A stretch of DNA of 64,000 bases, taken from the NCBI RefSeq assembly GCF_006349365.1, contig NZ_CP040899.1, positions 1,488,001-1,552,000 on the forward strand, written 5' to 3'. Made by a program: the position numbers and the translations under genes. Under the pieces are notes generated by a model. That model did not search any database. It was not told where the DNA came from and saw only the letters and a program-made list of their open reading frames with translations. This DNA is from Georgenia wutianyii. Its GTDB lineage: Bacteria; Actinomycetota; Actinomycetes; Actinomycetales; Actinomycetaceae. Shown here piece after piece: positions 1 to 8,897 of this stretch (position 1 is the first letter of the stretch; the number at the start of each line of letters is the position of its first letter).

Positions 1-282
1 CCCGCCGCAGGGCTGGACCTCGGGGGCCGCGAGGAGCTCGTCGCGGCGCTCTCCGAGCTCGCGGGCGACCGGCGCTCACCCGTCATCGTCCTCGTCACCC
101 ACCACGTCGAGGAGATCCCGCCGGGCTTCGGCCACGCGCTGCTCCTGCGCTCGGGCACCGTCGAGGCGGCCGGACCGCTCGAGGAGGTCCTCACCCCGCA
201 GCACCTCTCGCGCACCTTCGGCCTCGACCTCGAGGTCGAGCGGCACCGTGGGCGCTGGAGCGCCCGCGCGGCCGGTCGCTGA
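1..282 (+). CDS. ABC transporter ATP-binding protein, C-terminal part (5' end outside window)
   Basis: Frame 1 is open from the first base to a TGA at 280-282 and gives the last 93 residues of an ABC ATPase. The stretch V-T-H-H-V-E-E-I-P-P-G-F contains the switch (H-loop) histidine. The context after it, ending in a helical tail, resembles the YlmA/molybdate-like group of stand-alone ATP-binding proteins. The D-loop-like segment G-L-D-L-G-G-R is at the very start, so Walker A, the signature and Walker B lie upstream of the window. Substrate and partner permease cannot be judged. Confidence 0.85.
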   Translation, partial: PAAGLDLGGREELVAALSELAGDRRSPVIVLVTHHVEEIPPGFGHALLLRSGTVEAAGPLEEVLTPQHLSRTFGLDLEVERHRGRWSARAAGR

Positions 283-343
283 GCCGGAAGTCCGGCCCGG
301 GGACCCGCCCCGGTCGGTAGGATCGAGCGCGAGGAGGACGACG

Positions 344-790
344 ATGGCGTGGTTGTGGTGGTTGGGCGGAGCCCTGGTGCTCGGCGTCGTGGAGATGCTC
401 ACGGTCGACCTCATCTTCCTCATGTTCGCCGGCGGTGCGCTGGCGGGCGGGGGAGTGGCGCTGCTCGGCGGCCCGCTGTGGGCGCAGATCGCCGCCTTCG
501 CCGTCGTGTCGACCGTCCTGCTCGTCGCCGTGCGCCCCTGGGCGATCGGCTACCTCAAGCGCTCCACCCCCGACACCGTGACCAACGTCGCCGCGCACGT
601 CGGGCGCACCGCCGAGGTGCTCATGGACGTCACCGACCGCGCCGGGCGGGTCAAGCTCGTCGGTGAGGTCTGGACGGCCCGCACCGCGGAGCCCGGCACC
701 GTGCTGCCGACCGGCACCACCGTCCAGGTGGTGCGCATCGACGGGGCGACGGCGATCGTCGCGCCCGTGCCTGTCACCTACCCCGAATAG
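344..790 (+). CDS. NfeD-family membrane protein
   Basis: A 148-residue protein with two or three N-terminal hydrophobic segments (residues 1-75), followed by a small soluble beta domain of the OB-fold type seen in NfeD C-termini (about 85-145). NfeD proteins usually partner with SPFH/stomatin proteins in membrane microdomains, and the next gene encodes exactly such a protein 7 bases downstream. I chose the ATG at 344 because GAGGAGG lies 6 bases before it; an upstream in-frame start at 248 would overlap the previous gene and add a non-membrane extension. A -10-like TAGGAT is at 318-323. Confidence 0.88.
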   Translation: MAWLWWLGGALVLGVVEMLTVDLIFLMFAGGALAGGGVALLGGPLWAQIAAFAVVSTVLLVAVRPWAIGYLKRSTPDTVTNVAAHVGRTAEVLMDVTDRAGRVKLVGEVWTARTAEPGTVLPTGTTVQVVRIDGATAIVAPVPVTYPE

Positions 791-797
791 GAGCCTC

Positions 798-2123
798 GTG
801 ACCGACAACCCCGGTGGCCTCGTGCTCACCGTCGTCCTCGTCCTGCTCGCCCTGTTCGTCGTCGTCGCGATCTGGCGGGCGGTCCGGATCGTGCCGCAGG
901 CCGTGGCGCTCATCGTCGAGCGGCTGGGCAAGTTCAACACCGTGATGTACGCGGGCCTGCACTTCCTCATCCCGTTCGTCGACCGGGTCCGCGCCGGTGT
1001 CGACCTCCGCGAGCAGGTCGTCTCCTTCCCCCCGCAGCCGGTGATCACCTCCGACAACCTCGTCGTGTCGATCGACACGGTCATCTACTTCCAGGTGACC
1101 GACCCCAAGGCCGCGACCTACGAGATCGCCAACTACATCACCGGTATCGAGCAGCTGACGGTGACGACGCTGCGCAACGTCATCGGCTCGATGGACCTCG
1201 AGCAGACCCTCACCAGCCGCGACCAGATCAACGGCCAGCTGCGCGGGGTGCTCGACGAGGCGACCGGCCGCTGGGGCATCCGCGTCAACCGGGTCGAGCT
1301 CAAGTCGATCGACCCGCCGCAGAGCATCCAGGGCGCGATGGAGCAGCAGATGCGCGCCGAGCGGGACCGCCGCGCCGCCATCCTCACCGCCGAGGGCGTC
1401 AAGCAGTCCCAGATCCTCACCGCCGAGGGCGAGAAGCAGTCCTCGATCCTGCGGGCCGAGGGCCAGGCGCAGTCCGCGATCCTCCGGGCGCAGGGTGAGT
1501 CCCGCGCGATCCTCCAGGTCTTCGACGCCATCCACCGGGGCAAGCCCGACTCCAAGCTCCTCGCCTACCAGTACCTGCAGATGCTGCCGGAGCTGGCGAA
1601 CAAGGAGTCGAGCAAGTTCTTCGTCATCCCGACCGAGTTCACCGCGGCGCTGGGCGCCATCTCCAAGGGCTTCGGTGGCGGTGGGCCGGTCGGCGGCCCC
1701 GACGACGACTCCGGCCCGAGGCCCGAGGTCGACTTCGGGCCCCACGGCAGCTCCATGGCGGCCGGCCTGGCCGCTGCGAGCCTCCAGGACCCGGACGAGG
1801 CGCTGGCCCAGGCCCGCAGCGAGGCGCAGCAGGCCACCTCGGAGGCGAACGCCGCGGGGGAGCGCTCGGGCCGGCCCTTCTCCGGCCCCGCCGAGCGCGG
1901 CCAGCGGCCGGCGGAGGACGAGCCGCAGGCCCGTGGCCGCCGTGCCGCCGACCAGTCGCGCTTCGCCCCGCCCCCGCCGCCCACCGGCACGCCCGCGCCG
2001 CTGCCGCCGGTGGGGCAGCCGCCGGCCACGTCGCCGGAGCCGCCGAGCTCCCACCAGCCCGGCCCGACGGCGGGCCCGCCGAGCACGGTCGACCCGACGC
2101 AGGACCAGCCCCCGCAGCAGTAG
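798..2123 (+). CDS. SPFH/Band 7 (stomatin/flotillin-like) membrane protein
   Basis: A 441-residue protein with one N-terminal membrane segment (about residues 9-28) and a Band 7 domain (about 30-260). The central helical part carries back-to-back repeats of the form I-L-x-A-E-G-x-K-Q-S (four copies around 195-235), as expected for the coiled-coil of stomatins. The last ~130 residues are disordered, rich in Pro, Ala, Glu and Gln. It starts at GTG 798, seven bases after the nfeD-like gene, so the two should be co-transcribed. Family members scaffold membrane microdomains and regulate membrane proteases. The long proline-rich tail is common in actinobacterial homologues. Confidence 0.9.
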   Translation: MTDNPGGLVLTVVLVLLALFVVVAIWRAVRIVPQAVALIVERLGKFNTVMYAGLHFLIPFVDRVRAGVDLREQVVSFPPQPVITSDNLVVSIDTVIYFQVTDPKAATYEIANYITGIEQLTVTTLRNVIGSMDLEQTLTSRDQINGQLRGVLDEATGRWGIRVNRVELKSIDPPQSIQGAMEQQMRAERDRRAAILTAEGVKQSQILTAEGEKQSSILRAEGQAQSAILRAQGESRAILQVFDAIHRGKPDSKLLAYQYLQMLPELANKESSKFFVIPTEFTAALGAISKGFGGGGPVGGPDDDSGPRPEVDFGPHGSSMAAGLAAASLQDPDEALAQARSEAQQATSEANAAGERSGRPFSGPAERGQRPAEDEPQARGRRAADQSRFAPPPPPTGTPAPLPPVGQPPATSPEPPSSHQPGPTAGPPSTVDPTQDQPPQQ

Positions 2124-2133
2124 GCCCGACGCC

Positions 2134-2168
2134 CGACGGCGCGCCGCCCACCCGGTGGCGCGCCGTCG
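2134..2168 (+). terminator. Strong stem-loop after the SPFH gene
   Basis: A 12-bp perfect inverted repeat (CGACGGCGCGCC and its complement) with an 11-nt loop, 10 bases after the stop codon. No T-tract follows, so this is a GC-type terminator of the sort often seen in actinobacteria. Confidence 0.65.
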
Positions 2169-2265
2169 TCGTGCGTGCATGCCGAGAGCGAAATCGGTCC
2201 GCGGGTGTCGGAGGGCCGACCTACCCTGGCCACAGCCCCACCGGGCGGTGTACGGAAAGGCACTC

Positions 2266-3993
2266 ATGCTGCTGTCCCTGTTGCGGCGCTACCTGCGCCC
2301 CTACCGCCGCGACGTCGTCATCGTCGTGCTCCTGCAGTTCGTCCAGACGATCGCGGCACTCTCGCTGCCCACGCTCAACGCCGACATCATCAACGACGGC
2401 GTCGTCGGCGGGGACCTCGGCTACATCGTGCGCACCGGCGGGGTCATGCTCGCCATCAGCGGCGTCCAGGTCGTCACCGCCGTGGCCGCGGTCTACCTCG
2501 GCGCGCGCACGGCGATGGGTGTGGGCCGCGACCTGCGCCACGACGTGTTCTCGCGGGTCCAGCGCTTCTCGGTGGCCGAGGCCGGGCGCTTCGGGGCGCC
2601 CTCGCTCATCACCCGCTCGACGAACGACGTCCAGCAGGTCCAGATGGTCACCCTCATGACCTTCACCGTCATCGTCATGGCGCCGATCATGATGATCGGC
2701 GGCGTCGCGATGGCGATCCGGCAGGACGTCGGGCTCTCCGGGCTCCTCCTCGTCGTCGTCCCGGCCCTCCTGGGCGTGATGGTCTTCATCGCGCTGCGGA
2801 TGGGGCCGCTGTTCCGGCTCATCCAGACCCGCATCGACCGGATCAACCGCGTCATGCGCGAGCAGATCACCGGGGTCCGGGTCATCCGCGCCTTCAACCG
2901 CCAGGCGGGGGAGCGGGAGCGCTTCGCCCAGGCCAACACCGAGCTCATGGACACGAGCCTGCGCGTCGGCTACCTCATGGCGCTCATGTTCCCCGTCGTC
3001 CAGGTCATCCTCAACGCCTCGTCGGTGGCCGTCGTGTGGTTCGGCGCCGGGCGCATCGAGGCCGGTGCCATGGAGGTCGGCTCGCTCGTCGCCTTCCTCA
3101 ACTACCTCATGCAGATCCTCATCTCGGTCCTCATGGCCTCGATGATGTTCATGATGGTGCCCCGCGCCGCGGTGTCCGCCGAGCGCATCGAGGCCGTCCT
3201 CGGCACCGAGCCGAGCATCGTCGCCCCCGAGCGTCCGCGCCGGCTCCCGGAGGGGCAGGTCGTCCTCGAGCTCGACCACGCGACGTTCGGCTACGCCGGC
3301 GCGGACGAGCCGGTGCTCCACGACGTCTCCCTGCGCCTCGAGCCCGGCCGCACCACCGCCGTCATCGGCGCCACCGGCTCGGGCAAGTCGACGCTCGTCA
3401 ACCTCCTGCCGCGCCTCGTCGACCCGACCGGCGGCACGGTCCGGGCCGCCGGGATCGACGTGCGCGAGCTCGACCCTGCCGAGCTGCGCGCCCGGGTCTC
3501 CCTCGTGCCCCAGCGCGCCTACCTCTTCTCCGGGACCATCGCCTCGACGCTGCGCTTCGCGGCCCCCGAGGCCACCGACGAGGAGCTGTGGGCCGCGCTC
3601 GACGCCGCGCAGGCCAGTGAGTTCGTCGCCGGGCTCGGCCTGGACGCACGCGTGGAGCAGGGCGGGTCGAACTTCTCCGGCGGCCAGCGCCAGCGCCTCG
3701 CCATCGCCCGCGCGCTGCTCAAGAAGGCCGACCTCTACGTCTTCGACGACTCCTTCTCCGCGCTCGACTACGCCACCGACGCCCGGCTGCGCGCCGGGCT
3801 GCCGGCGGCCACCGCCGGGGCTGCCGTCCTCATCGTCGCCCAGCGGGTGGCGACCATCCGCGACGCCGACGAGATCGTCGTCCTCGACGAGGGGCGGGTC
3901 GTCGGCCGCGGTACCCACGCCGAGCTCATGGAGAGCAACGAGACCTACCGGGAGATCGTCCTGTCCCAGCTGAGCGTGCAGGAGGCGGCATGA
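2266..3993 (+). CDS. ABC exporter half-transporter, subunit with degenerate ATP site
   Basis: A 575-residue type IV (multidrug-like) half-transporter with six membrane helices (about residues 15-310) and a nucleotide-binding domain (about 330-575). Walker A G-A-T-G-S-G-K-S-T is at about 368 and the signature F-S-G-G-Q-R-Q at about 469. Two catalytic positions are non-canonical. The Walker B motif reads V-F-D-D, with Asp replacing the catalytic Glu, and the switch histidine is Gln (I-V-A-Q-R). This is typical of the degenerate half of heterodimeric exporters such as TM287/288 or BmrCD. GGAAAGG lies six bases before the ATG at 2266. The stop overlaps the next gene (ATGA), so the two halves are made together. 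Substrate unknown. Confidence 0.92.
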   Translation: MLLSLLRRYLRPYRRDVVIVVLLQFVQTIAALSLPTLNADIINDGVVGGDLGYIVRTGGVMLAISGVQVVTAVAAVYLGARTAMGVGRDLRHDVFSRVQRFSVAEAGRFGAPSLITRSTNDVQQVQMVTLMTFTVIVMAPIMMIGGVAMAIRQDVGLSGLLLVVVPALLGVMVFIALRMGPLFRLIQTRIDRINRVMREQITGVRVIRAFNRQAGERERFAQANTELMDTSLRVGYLMALMFPVVQVILNASSVAVVWFGAGRIEAGAMEVGSLVAFLNYLMQILISVLMASMMFMMVPRAAVSAERIEAVLGTEPSIVAPERPRRLPEGQVVLELDHATFGYAGADEPVLHDVSLRLEPGRTTAVIGATGSGKSTLVNLLPRLVDPTGGTVRAAGIDVRELDPAELRARVSLVPQRAYLFSGTIASTLRFAAPEATDEELWAALDAAQASEFVAGLGLDARVEQGGSNFSGGQRQRLAIARALLKKADLYVFDDSFSALDYATDARLRAGLPAATAGAAVLIVAQRVATIRDADEIVVLDEGRVVGRGTHAELMESNETYREIVLSQLSVQEAA

Positions 3994-5921
3994 GTCACCA
4001 CGGGCGAGGGCCCGGCCTGCCGCCGGGGGAGAGGTCGGCGAACTTCGGGGCGTCGCTGCGTCGTCTGCTCGGCTCCATGGCGCACGAGCGGGTGCGACTC
4101 GTCGTCGTCGTCGTGCTCGCCGTCGTCGCGGTCGCGCTGCAGGTCCTGGGCCCGGCGCTGCTCGGCCGGGCGACGAACATCGTCTTCGACGGCGTCGTGG
4201 GCCGGATGCTCGGGGAGATGCTGCCGTCGGGGTTCAGCAAGGAGCAGGCGGTCGACGCACTCCGGGCTGCCGGGAACGACCAGCTCGCCGACCTCGTCCG
4301 GGGGATGGACGTCGTGCCCGGTCAGGGCATCGACTTCGGCGCCCTCGGCCAGACGATCCTCCTCGTCCTCGGCGTCTACCTCGCCGCGGCCGCCTTCCTG
4401 TGGGTGCAGGGCCGCATGCTCGCCGGGGTCGTCCAGCGCACCGCCTTCGCGCTGCGCCGCGACGTCCAGGCGAAGATCGACCGTCTGCCGCTGCGCGAGC
4501 TCGACTCCCACGCCCGCGGCGACGTCCTGTCCCGGGTGACCAACGACATCGACAACGTCTCCCAGACGCTCCAGCAGACGCTGTCGCAGGTGGTGACGTC
4601 GCTCGTCACCGTCGTCGGCGTGCTCGTCATGATGTTCGTCCTGTCCTGGCAGCTCGCGCTCATCGCGCTCGTCACCGTGCCGCTGTCGGCGTGGGCGACC
4701 ATGCTCATCGCCAAGCGCGCCCAGCCGCACTTCGTCGCCCAGTGGAAGTCCACCGGCGACCTCGGCGGCAAGGTCGAGGAAGCCTTCACCGGCCACGAGC
4801 TCGTCACCGCGTTCAACGCCCAGGAGGGCGTGCGCGAGGGCTTCGACACCGACAACGGCCGGCTCTACCAGGCGAGCTTCCGGTCCCAGTTCATCTCCGG
4901 GACGATCATGCCGATGATGGGGTTCGTCGGGAACCTCAACTACGTGCTGGTCGCCGTCGTCGGCGGCCTGCGGGTGGCCTCGGGCGACCTCAGCCTCGGG
5001 TCCGTGCAGGCGTTCATCCAGTACTCGCGCCAGTTCAGCCAGCCGCTCGCCCAGCTCGCCTCGATGGCCAACCTCGTCCAGTCCGGGGTGGCGTCCGCCG
5101 AGCGGATCTTCGAGGTCATGGACTCCCCGGAGGAGTCGGCCGACCCGCAGCCCGGCCGGCGCCCCGACGTCGTGCGCGGGGAGGTCCGGTTCCAGGAGGT
5201 CGCCTTCAGCTACGACCCGGAGCGTCCCCTCATCACGCGCCTGGACCTCGACGTCGCCCCGGGCCAGACGGTCGCCGTCGTCGGCCCGACCGGGGCCGGC
5301 AAGACGACCCTCGTCAACCTCCTCATGCGCTTCTACGAGATCGACTCCGGCGCCATCCTGCTCGACGGCGTCGACACCCGGGAGATGACCCGGCACGACC
5401 TGCGCGAGCCGATCGGCATGGTCCTGCAGGACACGTGGCTCTTCGAGGGGACGATCGCGGAGAACATCGCCTTCGGGCGCCGGGACGCCACCGGCGAGGA
5501 CGTGCGCCGCGCGGCGCGGGCCGCGAGCGTCGACCGGTTCGTCCACGGCCTGCCCAAGGGCTACGACACGGTCATCGACGAGGAGGGCGGCGGCGTCTCG
5601 GCGGGGGAGAAGCAGCTCATCACCATCGCGCGTGCCTTCCTGGCCGACCCGCAGCTGCTCATCCTCGACGAGGCGACGAGCTCGGTGGACACGCGCACCG
5701 AGATGCTCGTCCAGCAGGCGATGACCGAGCTGCGCAAGGGCCGCACCTCCTTCGTCATCGCCCACCGGCTGAGCACCATCCGCGACGCGGACGTCATCCT
5801 CGTCATGGAGCACGGCGACATCGTCGAGCAGGGCACCCACGAGGAGCTCCTCGCCGCCGACGGCGCCTACGCCCGCCTCTACCGCAGCCAGTTCGCCGCC
5901 CCCGTGTCCGTCGACGACTGA
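3990..5921 (+). CDS. ABC exporter half-transporter, catalytic partner
   Basis: A 643-residue half-transporter translationally coupled to the preceding gene. Six membrane helices are followed by a nucleotide-binding domain with Walker A G-P-T-G-A-G-K-T-T at about 432. It has an intact Walker B and catalytic Glu (L-I-L-D-E-A-T) and an intact switch His (I-A-H-R-L-S-T). Its signature is altered to V-S-A-G-E-K-Q. The pattern is complementary to the upstream subunit: one composite ATP site pairs a degenerate Walker B with a degenerate signature, and the other is competent. An extra ~50-residue segment between the first two helices (about 65-115) is common in the larger partner of this family. Confidence 0.92.
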   Translation: MSHHGRGPGLPPGERSANFGASLRRLLGSMAHERVRLVVVVVLAVVAVALQVLGPALLGRATNIVFDGVVGRMLGEMLPSGFSKEQAVDALRAAGNDQLADLVRGMDVVPGQGIDFGALGQTILLVLGVYLAAAAFLWVQGRMLAGVVQRTAFALRRDVQAKIDRLPLRELDSHARGDVLSRVTNDIDNVSQTLQQTLSQVVTSLVTVVGVLVMMFVLSWQLALIALVTVPLSAWATMLIAKRAQPHFVAQWKSTGDLGGKVEEAFTGHELVTAFNAQEGVREGFDTDNGRLYQASFRSQFISGTIMPMMGFVGNLNYVLVAVVGGLRVASGDLSLGSVQAFIQYSRQFSQPLAQLASMANLVQSGVASAERIFEVMDSPEESADPQPGRRPDVVRGEVRFQEVAFSYDPERPLITRLDLDVAPGQTVAVVGPTGAGKTTLVNLLMRFYEIDSGAILLDGVDTREMTRHDLREPIGMVLQDTWLFEGTIAENIAFGRRDATGEDVRRAARAASVDRFVHGLPKGYDTVIDEEGGGVSAGEKQLITIARAFLADPQLLILDEATSSVDTRTEMLVQQAMTELRKGRTSFVIAHRLSTIRDADVILVMEHGDIVEQGTHEELLAADGAYARLYRSQFAAPVSVDD

Positions 5922-5976
5922 CCCGGCCGGACCCCCTCTGCGCCGAGCGCTGGATCCTGCACGGCACAATGTCGGT

Positions 5977-6801
5977 GTGCCGCTCATCCGCCTCACCGAC
6001 CCTGACGACGACCGCCTCGCCGACTACACCCGGCTCACCGACGTCGCGCTGCGCCGCACGCTCGAGCCCGAGCGTGGCCTCTACATGGCCGAGAGCAGCA
6101 ACGTCATCTCCCGGGCCGTGGCGGCGGGGCACCGCCCCCGGTCCTTCCTCATGGCCGAGCGGTGGCTGGAGAGCATGGCCCCGGTCATCGCCGCGGCGTG
6201 CGACGGCGCGCCGGACGGCGGCCCGGACGTGCCCGTCTTCGTCGCCGACGAGGCGCTGCTGCGGGAGATCACCGGCTTCCACCTCCACCGCGGGGCGCTG
6301 GCCGCGATGCACCGGCCCGCTCTGCGGCCGGTCGAGGAGGTCGTCGCCGGGGCGCGCCGGGTGGCGGTCTTCGACGGGATGGTCGACCACACGAACCTCG
6401 GGGCAGCGTTCCGCAGCGCGGCCGCGCTCGGCGTCGACGCCGTCCTCATGACGCCCACCTCGGCCGACCCGTTGTACCGCCGCTCGGTCCGGGTCTCCAT
6501 GGGCACCGTGTTCCAGGTGCCGTGGACGCGGCTGGAGTCCTGGCCCGGCGCCATCACCGAGGCACAGCGCCTCGGCTACACGGTCGCCGCCCTCGCGCTG
6601 AGCGACGACTCGATCACCCTGGACGAGTACGTCGCCGAGAACCACGAGCGCTCGGCCTACGTCTTCGGACCCGAGGGCCACGGCCTGTCACCGAAGGTGC
6701 TCGCGATGGCCGACCGCGTGGTGCGCATCCCGATGTCCGCCGGCGTCGACTCCCTCAACGTCGCAGCCTCGGCCGCCGTCGTCTTCTACGCGACCCGGTA
6801 A
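5977..6801 (+). CDS. TrmH/SpoU-family RNA 2'-O-methyltransferase
   Basis: A 274-residue SPOUT methyltransferase. The N-terminal ~100 residues form the substrate-binding domain. The C-terminal knot domain carries the three SpoU motifs: D-H-T-N-L-G-A-A-F-R-S, then F-G-P-E-G-H-G-L-S, then I-P-M-S-A-G-V-D-S-L-N-V-A-A. It would methylate a ribose 2'-OH in rRNA or tRNA using S-adenosylmethionine; the exact target cannot be read from sequence. The GTG at 5977 follows a CACAAT box by six bases, compatible with a leaderless mRNA. Confidence 0.88.
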   Translation: MPLIRLTDPDDDRLADYTRLTDVALRRTLEPERGLYMAESSNVISRAVAAGHRPRSFLMAERWLESMAPVIAAACDGAPDGGPDVPVFVADEALLREITGFHLHRGALAAMHRPALRPVEEVVAGARRVAVFDGMVDHTNLGAAFRSAAALGVDAVLMTPTSADPLYRRSVRVSMGTVFQVPWTRLESWPGAITEAQRLGYTVAALALSDDSITLDEYVAENHERSAYVFGPEGHGLSPKVLAMADRVVRIPMSAGVDSLNVAASAAVVFYATR

Positions 6802-6837
6802 AGCCCGGTCGCGCCGTGCCGTCGATACGGTGGCGGG

Positions 6838-7269
6838 GTGCGACCCCTCCGCCCCGCCGTGGCCGCGTTCGTGCTCGTCGTCGGGACAGCGGGCTGCGTC
6901 GACACCGGCCCGGAGACGGCCTACTGCGACCCGCAGGATCCGGTCGTCTCGCCGATGAGGGTCGCGCCCGGGGCGGAGGTCACGGTCGAGGTCGGCGGTG
7001 TGGACGAGGTCGGCGGCTGCGAGCCGCGCCTGCCCGAGGGTGCCCGCTACGAGATCGAGATGCGGTGGCACGGCTCCGGGACGTCGCTCGGCACGGTCCG
7101 GCCCGACGAGGACGGCGCCGGTAGTGGGACGTTCACGGTGCCCGCCGACGTGCCCGCCGGCACTGCCGAGGTGTCGGTGGACCTCGAGGGCGCGCGGACG
7201 ATCTGCGAGATCGACCCGACGATGAGCTGTCCGAAGAACCCCTTCGCAGCCGTCGAGGTGATCAGCTGA
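6838..7269 (+). CDS. Small secreted lipoprotein, unknown function
   Basis: A 143-residue protein with a lipoprotein signal: two arginines, a hydrophobic stretch, then G-T-A-G-C with the lipid-modifiable Cys at about residue 20. The mature part has four further cysteines, which could make two disulfides, and an acidic beta-rich profile. I do not recognise a family. The GTG start is preceded by TACGGT (6826-6831) with six bases between, a leaderless arrangement. Confidence 0.7.
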   Translation: MRPLRPAVAAFVLVVGTAGCVDTGPETAYCDPQDPVVSPMRVAPGAEVTVEVGGVDEVGGCEPRLPEGARYEIEMRWHGSGTSLGTVRPDEDGAGSGTFTVPADVPAGTAEVSVDLEGARTICEIDPTMSCPKNPFAAVEVIS

Positions 7270-7272
7270 GGC

Positions 7273-7803
7273 TCAGGCGCGGCGGACGGTCACTGGCGGT
7301 GGGTCGGTGAGCGTGCGGGCGACGACGCAGTAGCGCTCGGTGAGCTCGAGCAGCTTGGTGACCGTGGCGTCGTCCGCATCGGTGTCGACGTCGACGACCA
7401 CCTCGACGGACGTGAGGCCCACCGGTGTCTCGCGGTCCACGCCGAGGGTGCCGCGGGCGTCCCACGTGCCGTTGGCCGTCACGGAGGCCGAGCGCAGCTC
7501 GACGCCCATCGCGGTGGCGACGGAGGAGAGGGTGACCCCGGCGCAGGCGACGAGGGCCTGGAGGACGATGTCCGCCGAGCACGCCTGGCTGCCGTCGCCG
7601 CCGGTGGCCGGGTGCAGCCCGGCGACGACCTCCCCGGCCGACGTCGGCACGGTCGCGGTCAGGGCCTGCTGGTCCACCCGCGCCGTCGCGGTGCTGGTGA
7701 CGCGCGCGCTGCCCGGGTCCTCCTTGTAGGCCGCCTTGAGGGGGCGCTGGCGGGCGCGCAGCGCTGCGGACGCGGCCTGTGCAGGGCTGGTCGTCTCGGT
7801 CAT
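7273..7803 (-). CDS. OsmC-family protein
   Basis: A 176-residue OsmC-like protein. It has the core cysteine in Q-A-C-S-A-D-I-V-L-Q-A-L, the second cysteine in V-A-C-A-G-V-T-L, and a C-terminal L-T-E-R-Y-C-V-V motif. OsmC/Ohr proteins reduce organic hydroperoxides via paired cysteines, though many relatives have no assigned substrate. The ATG at 7803 has GGAGGA four bases upstream on this strand; a further in-frame start at 7866 lacks such a site. It is divergent from trmL and convergent with the lipoprotein gene. Confidence 0.85.
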   Translation of the reverse strand: MTETTSPAQAASAALRARQRPLKAAYKEDPGSARVTSTATARVDQQALTATVPTSAGEVVAGLHPATGGDGSQACSADIVLQALVACAGVTLSSVATAMGVELRSASVTANGTWDARGTLGVDRETPVGLTSVEVVVDVDTDADDATVTKLLELTERYCVVARTLTDPPPVTVRRA

Positions 7804-7907
7804 GGTTCCTCCGTCGGGTGTCCGGGCATCAGACCACCGGGCTCCGCAGGCGGTCAACGGGTGCACACGTGGCGAGACGCGCCCGGTGACCCTGAGACAA
7901 TTCCCCG

Positions 7908-8372
7908 GTGTTCCACGTCGTCTTCCACGAGCCGTGCATCCCCCCGAACACCGGGAACGCCATCCGGATGGTCGCCTGCACCGGTGCGACCCTCCACCTC
8001 GTCGAGCCGCTCGGCTTCGAGCTGAGCGACGCGCACCTGCGCCGCGCCGGCCTGGACTACCACGACCTCGCGCGCGTCGTCGTCCACCCGGACCTCGACG
8101 CCGCGCTCGCCTCCATCGGGCCCGCGCGGGTCTACGCCTTCACCGGCCACGGCGGGACCGGCTTCGCCGACGTCGCCTACGCGCCCGGCGACGTCCTGCT
8201 CTTCGGGACCGAGCCGACCGGGCTGCCGGCCGACGTGCTCGCCGACCCGCGCGTCACGGCCCGGGTGCGCATCCCCATGCTCCCCGGCGCCCGCTCGATG
8301 AACCTGTCGAACTGCGCTGCGATCGCCACCTACGAGGCCTGGCGTCAGCAGGGCTTCGCGGGCGGGGTGTAG
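7908..8372 (+). CDS. trmL: tRNA (cytidine(34)-2'-O)-methyltransferase
   Basis: A 154-residue single-domain SPOUT enzyme, the length expected for TrmL. Typical signatures are E-P-x-I-P-P-N-T-G-N at residues 8-17, F-G-T-E-P-T-G-L in the middle, and I-P-M-L-P-G-A-R-S-M-N-L-S-N near the end. TrmL modifies the wobble position of tRNA-Leu isoacceptors. GTG start at 7908. Confidence 0.9.
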   Translation: MFHVVFHEPCIPPNTGNAIRMVACTGATLHLVEPLGFELSDAHLRRAGLDYHDLARVVVHPDLDAALASIGPARVYAFTGHGGTGFADVAYAPGDVLLFGTEPTGLPADVLADPRVTARVRIPMLPGARSMNLSNCAAIATYEAWRQQGFAGGV

Positions 8373-8437
8373 CGGGTGGGCGGCTGGCCGCGCGGGAGCG
8401 GCACACGTAGGGTCGGGTCTGGAAGGGAGAGCGGGAC

Positions 8438-8881
8438 ATGGGCAAGGTGACGGCGATCGTCAAGGCCGCGGCGCGTTTCGGGCCGGTGGTCTACCCGGTC
8501 GTGAAGAAGGGCGCGGTCATGCTGCGCGAGAACCCCGAGCTCGCCTCCCAGGTCCAGCGGCTGCTCAACGGGCTGTCCAAGGCCCGCGCGGCGCGCTCGC
8601 GCCCGGAGGGCCTGCGCCGCTCCGTGGAGGTGCTGCGCGGACAGGCCCAGCGCGCCCTCGCGGGGGCGGACACCCCCGCCGAGGCCGCCCGCGCCGAGGG
8701 CTGGCTGCTCCAGGCGGACAAGCTCGACAGCGCCATCGACCTCATGTCGCTCCACGACCGCAAGGCCCAGACTGCCGACGCCGCCGCGATCGAGGCGCGC
8801 GTCGAGGAGCTCTTCGCGCAGATCTTCACCGCGCTCGTCCGGCGCGACGACCCGGACGCCGCCCAGCTCCCGCCCGCCTGA
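8438..8881 (+). CDS. Conserved actinobacterial helical protein (DUF6474-like)
   Basis: A 147-residue, mostly helical, basic protein beginning M-G-K-V-T-A-I-V-K-A-A. It resembles the short conserved actinobacterial family I recall as DUF6474; no function is known to me. GGAAGGGAGAG lies upstream of the ATG and a TAGGGT -10-like box is at 8409-8414. It stands alone between trmL and the convergent deacylase gene. Confidence 0.7.
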   Translation: MGKVTAIVKAAARFGPVVYPVVKKGAVMLRENPELASQVQRLLNGLSKARAARSRPEGLRRSVEVLRGQAQRALAGADTPAEAARAEGWLLQADKLDSAIDLMSLHDRKAQTADAAAIEARVEELFAQIFTALVRRDDPDAAQLPPA

Positions 8882-8897
8882 CCTCGGCTCGGCGGGC

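Noticed and set aside
774..2267. Long minus-strand reading frames opposite the SPFH and ABC genes
   Set aside because: They mirror GC-rich coding sequence, are rich in Arg, Ala and Pro and lack family features; the plus-strand genes are clear.
7612..8410. Plus-strand frames across the OsmC and trmL genes
   Set aside because: They are out-of-frame shadows rich in Arg and Pro.
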